From Micromonospora inaquosa (GTDB taxonomy: Bacteria > Actinomycetota > Actinomycetes > Mycobacteriales > Micromonosporaceae), in contig NZ_QGSZ01000224.1 of assembly GCF_003857055.1 (NCBI RefSeq), positions 49,715-113,714 on the forward strand: a stretch of DNA of 64,000 nucleotides, in the 5' to 3' direction. Within the stretch, counting starts at the first letter, position 1, and each line of letters starts with the position of its first letter. The notes beneath the pieces are model-generated. The model was not told where the DNA came from. It made no database searches and worked only from the letters and a program-made list of their open reading frames with translations. This document shows positions 9,591 through 18,571 of this stretch, in pieces. A program made the position numbers and the translations under genes.

Positions 9591-10607
9591 ATGCTGGCAT
9601 CAGTGTGTCCCGCAGCCGGTCAGACCTGGGAGTTGACCGAGGTTCCCAAGCCCGTGCCGGGTCCCGGCGAGGTGCTCATCCGCGTGCACGCGAGCGGTCT
9701 GTGCCGCAATGATGTGTGGCTCACCGACGGTACGTATCCGTTTCCGCCGATCGAACCGGCCATCGTCGGGCACGAGCCTGCCGGTGAGGTCGCCGAGGTC
9801 GGCCTCGGGGTGACCGCGCGCAAGGTCGGTGACCGGGTCGGCGCCACCTGGATCCAGAGCGGCTGCGGCTCGTGCGATCACTGCCGGCTCAACCTCCCGG
9901 TCACCGGCATCACCGGCATGAACTGCGACAACCCGGAGATGACCGGGCTGACCAGGGCCGGTGGCCACGCCGAGTACCTGGTGGTACCCGCGTCCTCCAC
10001 GGTGCTGCTGCCGGACGAGCTGCCGTACGAGATGGCCGCGCCGCTGCTGTGCGCCGGGTACACCTCGTGGTCGGCGTTGCGGGCCGCGAATCCCCAGCCA
10101 CACGAACGGGTCGCCGTGCTCGGCATCGGCGGCCTCGGTCACCTGGCCGTGCAGTTCAGCAAGGCCTGCGGCTTCGAAACCGTGGCCGTGACCCGTACGC
10201 CGGGCAAGCACGAGGTCGCCCGCGAACTTGGGGCCGACCACGTGGTTTCCGACGGGGAGGCTCTCGCGGGCATCGGCGGCGCGGACGTCGTCGTCGTCGC
10301 AGGCACCTCGTACGAGGCCGCCGCCGAATGCCTCACGGGCCTTCGGGTCAATGGCCGCATGGTGCTCGCGACAATCGACCCGTCGGGTTCCTTCGCCATC
10401 GACCCGTCGCGACAGTTCTTCGCCAAGGGTCAGTCGATCCTCGGTGCCACCCACAACGGTCTCCCCTATCTCGTCGAGGCCCTCGACCTGGCAGCTCGCG
10501 GGGCCGTCACCCCCCATATCGAGGTCTTTCCCAAGGAGGAGATCGCCGAGGCGGTCGACCGGGTGGCCGCTGGAGAGGTTCGTTTCCGCGCCGTCGTCAC
10601 CTACTGA
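9591..10607 (+). CDS. Zinc-dependent alcohol dehydrogenase
   Basis: This 338-aa medium-chain dehydrogenase shows the catalytic zinc motif GHEPAGEVAEVG (about residues 56-67), with a preceding cysteine in SGLCRNDVW. It also has a cluster of structural cysteines (CGSCDHCR ... NCDNP) and the Rossmann motif VLGIGGLGHLAVQ (about 170-182). It should oxidise an alcohol or reduce an aldehyde with NAD(P). It is flanked by a flavin monooxygenase and a P450, so a tailoring step on the aromatic unit or the final product is plausible. The ATG at 9591 was chosen; a GTG one codon upstream is equally possible. Confidence 0.85.
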   Translation: MLASVCPAAGQTWELTEVPKPVPGPGEVLIRVHASGLCRNDVWLTDGTYPFPPIEPAIVGHEPAGEVAEVGLGVTARKVGDRVGATWIQSGCGSCDHCRLNLPVTGITGMNCDNPEMTGLTRAGGHAEYLVVPASSTVLLPDELPYEMAAPLLCAGYTSWSALRAANPQPHERVAVLGIGGLGHLAVQFSKACGFETVAVTRTPGKHEVARELGADHVVSDGEALAGIGGADVVVVAGTSYEAAAECLTGLRVNGRMVLATIDPSGSFAIDPSRQFFAKGQSILGATHNGLPYLVEALDLAARGAVTPHIEVFPKEEIAEAVDRVAAGEVRFRAVVTY

Positions 10608-10799
10608 GCGGGCGGCTGTTCCCCGCGCGGTGACCACTCGGAACGTCGATCAGAACAGCATGCCCGCAACGGCGGACCACCACGCCTGCGGCAGCATTCA
10701 GCAAGAGGTGTCCCCGGGGCAGGTCATGCCATCGTCACCGATGAAGATCGGTCATTTTCCGGCACGAGGCTGGTCTCACTGAGCAGCGAGGACGGCGTT

Positions 10800-12044
10800 A
10801 TGCAGAACGAAGACCCTCCGGTTGTCATCGACACGTCCGGTGCCGATATCCACGGGGAGAATGCGCAGATTCGCGAGCGCGGGCCAGTCGCCCAGGTCGA
10901 GCTACCCAATGGCGTACGGGCGTGGTCGATCACCGGCTACGAAGCCGGTAGGCAGGCGCTGGGCGACCCGCGGATGTCCAAGGACGGGCATCAGCACTGG
11001 ACCGCGTTCGTCGACGGCGAGGTCGACCCGAGCTTCCCCCTCATCGACTGGGCGCTCATGGAAAACATGAACACGACGTACGGACACGCGCACAGCAAAA
11101 TGCGTGGGCTGGTGGCAAGAAGATTCACGCCGCGACGGATCGAGGCGATGCGGCCGACGATCGACGCGGCCGTCGCGGGCCTGTTGGCCGGTCTTTCCAC
11201 CAGCCAGACCGGCTCGATCGTCGACCTCAAGGCGAGGTACGCGTATCCGCTCGCCGCCCACGTGATATTCGATGTCCTCGGTATCGCCGACGCGGCCCGG
11301 GGGACCATTCTGGGCGACGGCGAGGCGCAGGTCGACACGACCAAGACCGGCGAGGAGATAGCGGCGAGCGTCGAGCAGGGCCTCATGGAGATGGCCGATC
11401 TGGTCGAGGCAAAGCGCGGAAACCCGGCGGACGATCTCATGAGTGATCTGATCGCCGCCCAGGAGAAGGATGGCTCAGGGCTGCGCGACGCCGAGATTGT
11501 CGGCACGTTGTCGTTCCTGCTGGGGACCGGCACCGAAACCGTCACCAACCTGGTGATCAACTCGATTCTCGCACTACTCACCCATCCCGACCAGCTCGAG
11601 CTGATCAGGTCCGGGAACGCCTCGTGGCAGGACGCGATCGAGGAGACACTTCGCGTCGAGGCTCCGGTGGCACATCTGCCGTTCCGCTTTCCCACCGAGG
11701 ATGTCCAGCTCGGCGACGTGACGATCGGCGCGGGCGAGCCCGTCCTCATGAACTTCGCCGCCATCGGACGCGATCCCGCCATCCACGGCGCGAGCGCCGG
11801 CTCCTACGACATCACCCGGCCGCGCAAGGACCACCTGTCCTTCGGTCACGGCGGGTACAGCTGCATTGGCAAGGCCCTGGGACGGCTGGAGGCCGAGATC
11901 GCGGTCCCTGCGCTGTTTGCCCACTTCCCCGATCTTGCTCTCGCGGTTCCGGCGTCGGAGATCAAGCCGCAGAGCACATTCATCATGAACGGTCGGGACG
12001 AGTTGCCAGTCCTGCTGTCCGCGCCCGCTGCCGAGTCAGCGTGA
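10800..12044 (+). CDS. Cytochrome P450
   Basis: This 414-aa class I bacterial P450 has the I-helix LLGTGTETVTN, the K-helix EExxR (Glu282/Arg285) and the haem loop FGHGGYSCIG with Cys355 as haem ligand. The I-helix acid-alcohol pair is Glu-Thr. A GAGGAC ribosome site precedes the ATG. The TGA overlaps the GTG of dpgC by four bases, so the two are translationally coupled. Hydroxylation or oxidative coupling linked to the Dpg unit is likely. Nine-membered enediyne clusters also normally carry a P450 and none is seen in the enediyne half, so this one could instead act on the enediyne core. No ferredoxin gene is nearby. Confidence 0.93.
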   Translation: MQNEDPPVVIDTSGADIHGENAQIRERGPVAQVELPNGVRAWSITGYEAGRQALGDPRMSKDGHQHWTAFVDGEVDPSFPLIDWALMENMNTTYGHAHSKMRGLVARRFTPRRIEAMRPTIDAAVAGLLAGLSTSQTGSIVDLKARYAYPLAAHVIFDVLGIADAARGTILGDGEAQVDTTKTGEEIAASVEQGLMEMADLVEAKRGNPADDLMSDLIAAQEKDGSGLRDAEIVGTLSFLLGTGTETVTNLVINSILALLTHPDQLELIRSGNASWQDAIEETLRVEAPVAHLPFRFPTEDVQLGDVTIGAGEPVLMNFAAIGRDPAIHGASAGSYDITRPRKDHLSFGHGGYSCIGKALGRLEAEIAVPALFAHFPDLALAVPASEIKPQSTFIMNGRDELPVLLSAPAAESA

Positions 12045-13345
12045 CTCCACCAACCACTCCCCTGGTGCGGGACCGCCTACGGGCCGAGGTGACGGATGCC
12101 GCGGCCCGCACGGCCGACCTGTTGTCGACGTTGCCCGCTCCCGCCGACCGCAACCCCGACCAGCAGAGCCGAGCCACTGCGGCACACGGACACGCGCGCG
12201 CAGCGAGGCGCCAACTGCTGAACGCCCAAGCGGACCAACTCTGTCGGGACATCGTCGGAGAGAGCCCACAGCGGCGGTCCCTGGCTGACCTGTCGTACCG
12301 GCTGGCCGACCTGGTTCCCGGCCTGACGCCGAACCGGGCGGAGATGGAGCGGGAACGTGGCCGTCGTCAAGCCGCCAAGGAGGGCTTCGAGATCGACCAG
12401 GGCATCGCGTACTCCGCGCTGCTCCGATCCGGTGCGGGCGGCGACCTGCTGCGCTCACAGCGACTGCCGACGGACGAGGCCCGCTCGCGGCTGCCGGAGT
12501 TCCAACGGACCGGCGTGGTCGAGATGCCGGTGGTGTCCGTGCGACGTACGGACGGGGTCGCCGAGATAACCGTCGCCAACCAGCGCTATCTCAACGCGGA
12601 GGACGAGCCCCTCGGTGAGCAGTTGGAGGTCGCTGTCGACCTGGCCCTCCTGGATCCGGGCGTACGCGTGGGCGTCATGCGGGGCGCCGTCATGGAGCAC
12701 CCGAGGTACGCCGGCCGTCGGGTCTTCAACTCGGGAATCAACCTGACACTCCTGTGCGCTGGGCAGATCCCCTTCCTGGGCTTCGTCATGCAGCGGGAGA
12801 TGGGCTACCTGAGCAAGATCCAGCGTGGCCTGTGGGACCCCCGGCAGGAGGTCGATCCGACGGCTCGGGGCGGCAAGCCATGGGTCGCCGTGGTCGACGG
12901 GTTCGCCATCGGCGGCGGCATGCAGCTGATGCTGACCTTCGACTACGTGATCGGCCTGGACACGGCCTACTTCACTTTGCCGGCGGCACGGGAGGGCATC
13001 GTGCCCGGTGCGGCCAATCTCAGGCTCGGCCGCCTCCTCGGCCCGAGGCTGGCTCGACAGGTTCTCCTGGGCGGAAGGCGGATAGCGGCCCGCGACCCGG
13101 TCGCCGCGCTGCTGTGCGACGTCGTCCTGGACGAGGACGGCGTCGACGACGCGGTCGACGACGCGGTCCACGCCATGGACAACCCGGCCGTGGTGGCCAA
13201 TCGGCACATGCTCACCGCCTTCGAGGAGACCGAGGACCAGTTCCGGGGCTACCTCGCCGAGTTCGCGGAAGTTCAAGTTCAGCGGCTGTACAGCCGGGAC
13301 GTACTGCATCGGTTGGAGCAGCAGTGGATGCAACGGCAACGCTGA
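12041..13345 (+). CDS. dpgC: DpgC, 3,5-dihydroxyphenylacetyl-CoA 1,2-dioxygenase
   Basis: This 434-aa protein of the crotonase superfamily matches the usual DpgC length (about 430). It combines a long N-terminal helical region with a crotonase core: NSGINLTLLCAGQIPF, then PWVAVVDGFAIGGGMQL and LPAAREGIVPGAAN. DpgC is a cofactor-free dioxygenase that converts 3,5-dihydroxyphenylacetyl-CoA to 3,5-dihydroxyphenylglyoxylate and CoA. The GTG at 12041 overlaps the P450 stop. The aminotransferase that acts next in the pathway starts inside its 3' end. Partner enzymes DpgA and DpgB lie 15 kb downstream. Confidence 0.93.
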   Translation: MTPPTTPLVRDRLRAEVTDAAARTADLLSTLPAPADRNPDQQSRATAAHGHARAARRQLLNAQADQLCRDIVGESPQRRSLADLSYRLADLVPGLTPNRAEMERERGRRQAAKEGFEIDQGIAYSALLRSGAGGDLLRSQRLPTDEARSRLPEFQRTGVVEMPVVSVRRTDGVAEITVANQRYLNAEDEPLGEQLEVAVDLALLDPGVRVGVMRGAVMEHPRYAGRRVFNSGINLTLLCAGQIPFLGFVMQREMGYLSKIQRGLWDPRQEVDPTARGGKPWVAVVDGFAIGGGMQLMLTFDYVIGLDTAYFTLPAAREGIVPGAANLRLGRLLGPRLARQVLLGGRRIAARDPVAALLCDVVLDEDGVDDAVDDAVHAMDNPAVVANRHMLTAFEETEDQFRGYLAEFAEVQVQRLYSRDVLHRLEQQWMQRQR

Positions 13346-14637
13346 TCACCGGGACGCACCTGCACGCTGATGATCTGCATCGCAGCGTGTCCAGCCGGCA
13401 GGTCGCCGCCATGACCTTCCTCAACGAGATCGTGGCCGAGTTCCCCGACGCCATCTCGTTCGCGCCGGGCGCCCCCTACGAACCGTTCTTCGCCGACGTC
13501 GCGGTCGGTCCGCTGCTGGACACCTTCGTCGAGGCCCGACGTGCCGCCGGTTTCAGCGAGGAGGCGGTGCGCCGACACCTGTTCCAGTACGGCCCGAGCA
13601 AGGGGATCATCAACGACCTGGTTGCCGCCGCACTGCGGGCCGACGAGGGCATCGACGTCTCCCCGGAAGCGATTGTCATGACGGTCGGGTGTCAGGAGGC
13701 GCTGTTCCTCACCCTGCGTGTCCTTCATCCGCCGGGTGCCAGCCTGGCGGTCACTGATCCGTCTTACGTCGGCGTGGTCGCGGCGGCCGGTTCCCTGGAC
13801 ATCGCGGTTCACCCGGTGCCGGACGATGGCACCGGTCCCGACCTGGCGGCCCTCCGTACGGTGTCGGAGCGGGAGCGGGCAGCCGGCCGTCGCCTCCGCG
13901 CGTTGTACGTCTCCCCTGACTTCGCCAACCCGTCGGGAAACCGGCTCTCGCTCGCCGCCCGACATCGTCTGCTGGCGGAGGCGTCTGCCCTCGACCTCAT
14001 CCTGATCGAGGACAATCCGTACGCGTTCACGGCCGCTTCGGACGACCGGCTGCCCAGCCTCAAGGCGCTCGATCGCGACGGTCGGGTGGTGCACACCGGC
14101 ACCTTCGCGAAGGTGGCGGTGCCGGGTGCCCGGGTGGGCTACGTGGTGGCTGACCAGTGGGTCGAGTCGCGCTCCGGTCCGCCGGTGCGACTGGCGGCCA
14201 TGATCGCCGCTGCCAAGAACGCGGTCACCCTGAACACGTCGCCTCTGGCTCAGGCCCTGATCGGCGGGCTTCTCATTCAACATGGGGGTTCCATCGCCGC
14301 CCTCGGCCAGCGAAAGGCGGCGCACCTGCGCGACAACCGAGCCGTCCTCCTCGATCGGCTTGTCCACCACTTCGGCGAACCCGGTCAGCCGAGCACCAGG
14401 GTTCGCTGGTGGGCTCCCGAAGGCGGCTACTTCGTCCAGGTCGAGCTCCCGGTCGAGGCCGATGACGCGCTGTTGCGGCATTCCGCGGAGACGTACGGCG
14501 TGCTCTGGACCCCGATGCGCGGCTTCCACCTCGGCGGGGGCGGCGAGCGCCGAATTCGGCTGTCGTGCTCCTCGCTTGAGCATCAGGAGATCGTCGAGGG
14601 CACCGGTCGGCTGGCTGACTTTGTCAACGCGTTGTAG
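13324..14637 (+). CDS. hpgT: HpgT-like aryl-glyoxylate aminotransferase
   Basis: This 437-aa fold-type I PLP aminotransferase carries SPDFANPSGNRLS (about residues 197-209), the IEDNPYAF aspartate region and the Schiff-base lysine in TGTFAKVAVPGARVG. HpgT-type enzymes transaminate 4-hydroxy- or 3,5-dihydroxyphenylglyoxylate to the phenylglycine. Directly after dpgC, the substrate should be 3,5-dihydroxyphenylglyoxylate, giving Dpg. No 4-hydroxymandelate enzymes are present, which argues against a 4-hydroxyphenylglycine role. The GTG at 13324 overlaps dpgC by 22 bases. A later ATG (reading MTFLNEIV) would cut into the conserved fold. Confidence 0.88.
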   Translation: MDATATLITGTHLHADDLHRSVSSRQVAAMTFLNEIVAEFPDAISFAPGAPYEPFFADVAVGPLLDTFVEARRAAGFSEEAVRRHLFQYGPSKGIINDLVAAALRADEGIDVSPEAIVMTVGCQEALFLTLRVLHPPGASLAVTDPSYVGVVAAAGSLDIAVHPVPDDGTGPDLAALRTVSERERAAGRRLRALYVSPDFANPSGNRLSLAARHRLLAEASALDLILIEDNPYAFTAASDDRLPSLKALDRDGRVVHTGTFAKVAVPGARVGYVVADQWVESRSGPPVRLAAMIAAAKNAVTLNTSPLAQALIGGLLIQHGGSIAALGQRKAAHLRDNRAVLLDRLVHHFGEPGQPSTRVRWWAPEGGYFVQVELPVEADDALLRHSAETYGVLWTPMRGFHLGGGGERRIRLSCSSLEHQEIVEGTGRLADFVNAL

Positions 14638-14784
14638 AGGACACGCCGATCGCGCTCGGCGCGAACATGCCGCTGGTGCGGTCACTCCGGTCGCTCGGTT
14701 GCCGCGTCGATCACGACACAGGCACCGAGGCTGGCGACGACAGCCGGTGACGGCGACGACCGGCGCCCAGGCGAAGGAGGAGCA

Positions 14785-17700
14785 ATGAGCAACGACGTCT
14801 CGTCATCCGAGCGGCGGCCGACCGCCAGCCAACTCGCGTTGTATCTTGCCGAGCAGACGGCCTTCTGGGCCGGCGGCCTGCAACACTGCCGGGCGGTCCT
14901 GGTAGCGGGTGACGTGGTCCTTGCCGCCCTGGCCGCCGCATGCGCAGATCTCCAGCGTCGATACGCCGCGTTGCGACGCCACTTCCGTGACGTCGACGGA
15001 GAACCGCTGCTGGTTTCCAGCGATGGATGGCCGGTGGAGTTCATCGCCGGTGCTCCACGATCGTTGGGCGCCGCGCTCAAGGTTGCCGCGGTCGACGCGA
15101 GCCGTCATTTCGACCTGGACGACCGACCTGCTATCAGGGTTGGCGTGTATCCGGTGGAGGGCGGCAGGACGCTGGTGGTGCTGACCATCCACGCCGCGGT
15201 GGGCGGCCGGTCCGTGGCAGCGCGGCTGCTCGACGAGCTGGGTCAGCGGTATCCGTTAGCACTCGCCGGCCCGCCCTGGCCGTCGAACGACATGCCTGCC
15301 GTGGAGCAGGGCGGCCCGGGCCGCGTCGTCGGGAGTGTCGCCACGCTCGACGGCGTCTCTCGTGCCGTGCTGGCACACAGGCCGATCACGTGGCCCGTCA
15401 GCCGTGGCCGCGGGCGCGGTCATGGCCGGTCGATCACGACGGCCTGGTGGCTGGAGGAGAGTCACACCGCCCTCCTGCGGGCGTTTGCCGACCGCGTGGG
15501 CGTCTCCGTGGCCACAGTCCTGCGGAGTGCCCTACGCATCCTTCTCTTCCGTGAGACCGGCGAGCGGGACATCCTGCTCGGCTCACCCAAACCCACCCGC
15601 ATCGGCGACGTTGCTGTCGCAGCCGACGACATCCAGATCTTGCGACACGCTCTCGACCCGCACACCTCGGTCGTCGACACGGTCCAGGCCGAGCACACCA
15701 TGGCGACGCAGCCGGTCGACCACCCCGACGTGCTGAATGCGGTGCTCTCGCGGGCGCTGCGACCGGAACAGAGCGACGGGCTCGAAGTCCAGGTCGGCTT
15801 CCGGTGCGACACCGGAGCCGAACCGCCCATCACCTGGGCCGGAATGGTGGCACGGGACATCGACCTGCCGGTGGCGCACTCACCGTACGAACTCGAATGT
15901 GCCGTTACCGTCGGTGACGACGGCATTGTCGGCGAGTGGCGAGGCGCGGTCGGGCTGTTCGACGAGCAGACCCTCGATCGGATGGGGCGCAGCTACTCGA
16001 CCCTGCTGCATGGCCTCGTACAGTGCCCGGCCAGGCCGATCGGCGAGCTCGACGTGATCCACCCGACCGACCGGACGCGGCTGGCCAAGTGGGAGGCCCC
16101 GACCTCGGGCGCGAGCGGTGAGGACACGCTTGTCGAGCTGGTCGGTCGTTGGATCCGGCGGACGCCCGACCGGCCGGCGGTGGTGATGGCCGACGTCGTG
16201 CACACCTACTCGGAGCTGGACGCCGCGGCGACCCGGATAGCAGCCGCGTTGGGCACGCTTCGACTTCCGCCCGAATCACCGATCGGCATCCTCGTCGCCC
16301 GTCGTGTGGAGCTGCCGGCGATCCTGCTCGGAGTTGCCCGAGCCGGTTTGGCCGCCGTACCCATGGATCCGGACCATCCCACCGAGCGCCTGTCCTACAT
16401 CGTCGGCGACAGCGGATGCGGCGGGGTGATCACCGATGGCGCCCTGCCAATCGAACGGGTGACAGCGCTCGGCGTACCGGTGGTGTCGCTGTCCGACCTG
16501 CTGGCGGCCGACCCGGCACCGCCCGGCCGACCGCCGCACCCGGATTCACTGGCCTACGTGCTGTACACCTCCGGATCCACCGGACGTCCGAAGGGCGTCG
16601 CGGTGACCCATCGCGGCCTGGCCAACTGCCTGGTCGCCACCCGGCAGCTGCTCGATTTCCAGCCGACCCAGTCGCTGCTCGCGGTGACCACGATCTCCTT
16701 CGACATCGCGATGCTGGAGACGTTCCTGGCCCTGACCAGCGGCGGACGGACGATTCTGGCGACCAGCGCCCAGGCACGCAACGGAGCGGAGTTGCAGGCT
16801 GTCCTGGCACGGCATCGGCCCGACGTCATGCAGGCCACGCCGATGACCTGGCGCATCCTCTTCGCGACGGGTTGGCCCGGCGACCCGGAGTTGATCGTGT
16901 CATGCGGAGGCGACGTCGTCTCGCCGGAGTTGGCCAGCCGGTTGGTCAGCTGCACGAAGGAGTTCTGGCACACCTACGGGCCCACGGAGGCCTCGATGTA
17001 CGCGGTGTGCGAACGGCTGCCGCGAGACCCGCAGATGTCCATCGTGCCGGTCGGTCGCCCGTTGCCCGGTGTCTGGCTGCGCATCCTCGATGCCGCAGGT
17101 TCGCCCGTGCCGCCTGGTGTGGTCGGCGAGCTCTATCTCGGCGGTGTCGGTGTGGCGCGGGGTTACATCGGTGCCCCGGCGCAGACCGCCGAGCGCTTCG
17201 TGCCCGATCCGACCAGCGAAGGCGGCCGGCTCTACCGCACCGGTGACCTCGCCCGGTGGCGCGCCGACGGTCGGCTGGAGCTGCGAGGACGCAACGACCG
17301 TCAGGTCAAGATACGCGGGCATCGCATCGAACCGGACGAGATCGAGAGCGTCCTCAGCGGGCACCTGGACATCGCGTTCGCCGCGACCGTGGTGGCCGGC
17401 CACGATCGCGACAGCAGGAACATCGTGGCGTTCCTCCAGCCACGACAGTCAGGTGCCGTCCAGGACCTGGTGAGCCGGGTCGCTGCGCATGCCCGCCAGG
17501 CGTTGCCGGCGTACATGGTGCCGTCCTCGTACGCCCTGCTCAGCACGATGCCACTGACCGCGACCGGCAAGATCGATCGGGCGGCACTGGCCCGTATCAA
17601 GCCACCGCGACGCAACGTCGTCGAGAGCGATCCGGAAGCACGCTGGATGTCCGAGGCATGGCAATACGTTTCCAGGGGCAGCGCCAGCCGCGACGACGAC

Positions 17701-18336
17701 CCTGGTCAGCTCGCCGGAGACCTGCGACTCGCCTGGAAGCTTCGCGCCCACGTACGGCGCGAGTTGGGCGTCCAGCTTCGTCTGGACGACATCGTAGCCG
17801 CGGCCACCGCAGCCGATCTGGCACAGCGGATCCGGCAGCTTCGGCTCGCCGCCGGCGTACCGCCGCTGCGCTGGTCTGGTCGTGCGGATAGGTCCGCGCT
17901 GGTGCTCCTGCAGGGTGACGAGGCCTGGCCGGCGCAGGCCGTGGCGGATTTCGAGCGCTGGTTCAAGGTGTCGATCCTCGACATCGCCGACAGGCGGCGC
18001 CCGCAGGACCTGCCGGCACGGCTGGCGACGGTTGACGCTCCGGGCGCCACCGTGCTGGCAGCGCGCGGTGACCTGGTGACAGTGGCGGCCGACATCGCCC
18101 ACACCGTCCGCGAGCGGATCGGCGTCGGGCCGAAGGTGCTCGCGGTCGAACCATCCGCGCCGAGCGGACCGCACCCGCCGGGGCATGCGCCGCAGTGGGT
18201 GGTGAGCCGCGACCACGCGCTGCTCCGCTCTTGGCGGGCGGCGGCAGAGGACACCGACCTCGTGCTGTTGGCGGTGGACCCGGATGCGCCGACGGACTGG
18301 ACGATACTGGCATCCGTGGTCGCCGGAATGGGTTGA
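14785..18336 (+). CDS. NRPS, C*-A-T* with serine-less carrier domain
   Basis: This 1183-aa protein starts after AAGGAGGAGCA. Residues 1-430 form a condensation-like domain whose motif reads IHAAVGGRS: His136 is kept, but the aspartate is Gly140. Residues about 440-940 are an intact adenylation domain (YTSGSTGRPKG, FDIAMLE, TYGPTE, YRTGDLARW, GRNDRQVKIRG, TATGKIDR). By-eye pocket residues are D-I-L-Q-S-G-T-M-Y-K, with no substrate assigned. A carrier-like region follows, but the LGGDS serine is Leu980 (LAGDLRLAW), so it cannot carry phosphopantetheine. The last 150 residues resemble the start of a thioesterase but show no GxSxG. The adenylate probably passes to another carrier, such as the free T protein at 22218. 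Codon 158 is a TTA (15256-15258). Confidence 0.9.
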   Translation: MSNDVSSSERRPTASQLALYLAEQTAFWAGGLQHCRAVLVAGDVVLAALAAACADLQRRYAALRRHFRDVDGEPLLVSSDGWPVEFIAGAPRSLGAALKVAAVDASRHFDLDDRPAIRVGVYPVEGGRTLVVLTIHAAVGGRSVAARLLDELGQRYPLALAGPPWPSNDMPAVEQGGPGRVVGSVATLDGVSRAVLAHRPITWPVSRGRGRGHGRSITTAWWLEESHTALLRAFADRVGVSVATVLRSALRILLFRETGERDILLGSPKPTRIGDVAVAADDIQILRHALDPHTSVVDTVQAEHTMATQPVDHPDVLNAVLSRALRPEQSDGLEVQVGFRCDTGAEPPITWAGMVARDIDLPVAHSPYELECAVTVGDDGIVGEWRGAVGLFDEQTLDRMGRSYSTLLHGLVQCPARPIGELDVIHPTDRTRLAKWEAPTSGASGEDTLVELVGRWIRRTPDRPAVVMADVVHTYSELDAAATRIAAALGTLRLPPESPIGILVARRVELPAILLGVARAGLAAVPMDPDHPTERLSYIVGDSGCGGVITDGALPIERVTALGVPVVSLSDLLAADPAPPGRPPHPDSLAYVLYTSGSTGRPKGVAVTHRGLANCLVATRQLLDFQPTQSLLAVTTISFDIAMLETFLALTSGGRTILATSAQARNGAELQAVLARHRPDVMQATPMTWRILFATGWPGDPELIVSCGGDVVSPELASRLVSCTKEFWHTYGPTEASMYAVCERLPRDPQMSIVPVGRPLPGVWLRILDAAGSPVPPGVVGELYLGGVGVARGYIGAPAQTAERFVPDPTSEGGRLYRTGDLARWRADGRLELRGRNDRQVKIRGHRIEPDEIESVLSGHLDIAFAATVVAGHDRDSRNIVAFLQPRQSGAVQDLVSRVAAHARQALPAYMVPSSYALLSTMPLTATGKIDRAALARIKPPRRNVVESDPEARWMSEAWQYVSRGSASRDDDPGQLAGDLRLAWKLRAHVRRELGVQLRLDDIVAAATAADLAQRIRQLRLAAGVPPLRWSGRADRSALVLLQGDEAWPAQAVADFERWFKVSILDIADRRRPQDLPARLATVDAPGATVLAARGDLVTVAADIAHTVRERIGVGPKVLAVEPSAPSGPHPPGHAPQWVVSRDHALLRSWRAAAEDTDLVLLAVDPDAPTDWTILASVVAGMG

Positions 18337-18571
18337 TCAGCACCGCTGACGCAACCTCCGGCAGCGGCGTCGCGACCACGACAATCGGCCGGGATCCGGC
18401 AACCGCGAAGTGGTCGACAACGGCACGGAGGGACGACGGTGGAGTCGTGGAGGCGACCAGTCGTCCGCGTTTCGAACGGATGGGCGGAAGACTCCCTTCA
18501 CCCCGTACGAGGAACTGCGCACCACCATATCCGGCAACGGCGATCGTCGGTAAACCAGAGATGGATGGTCA

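Noticed and set aside
12041..14637. 4-hydroxyphenylglycine (Hpg) pathway instead of Dpg.
   Set aside because: No hydroxymandelate synthase or oxidase is seen, whereas DpgA, DpgB and DpgC are all present, so the aminotransferase is assigned to Dpg.
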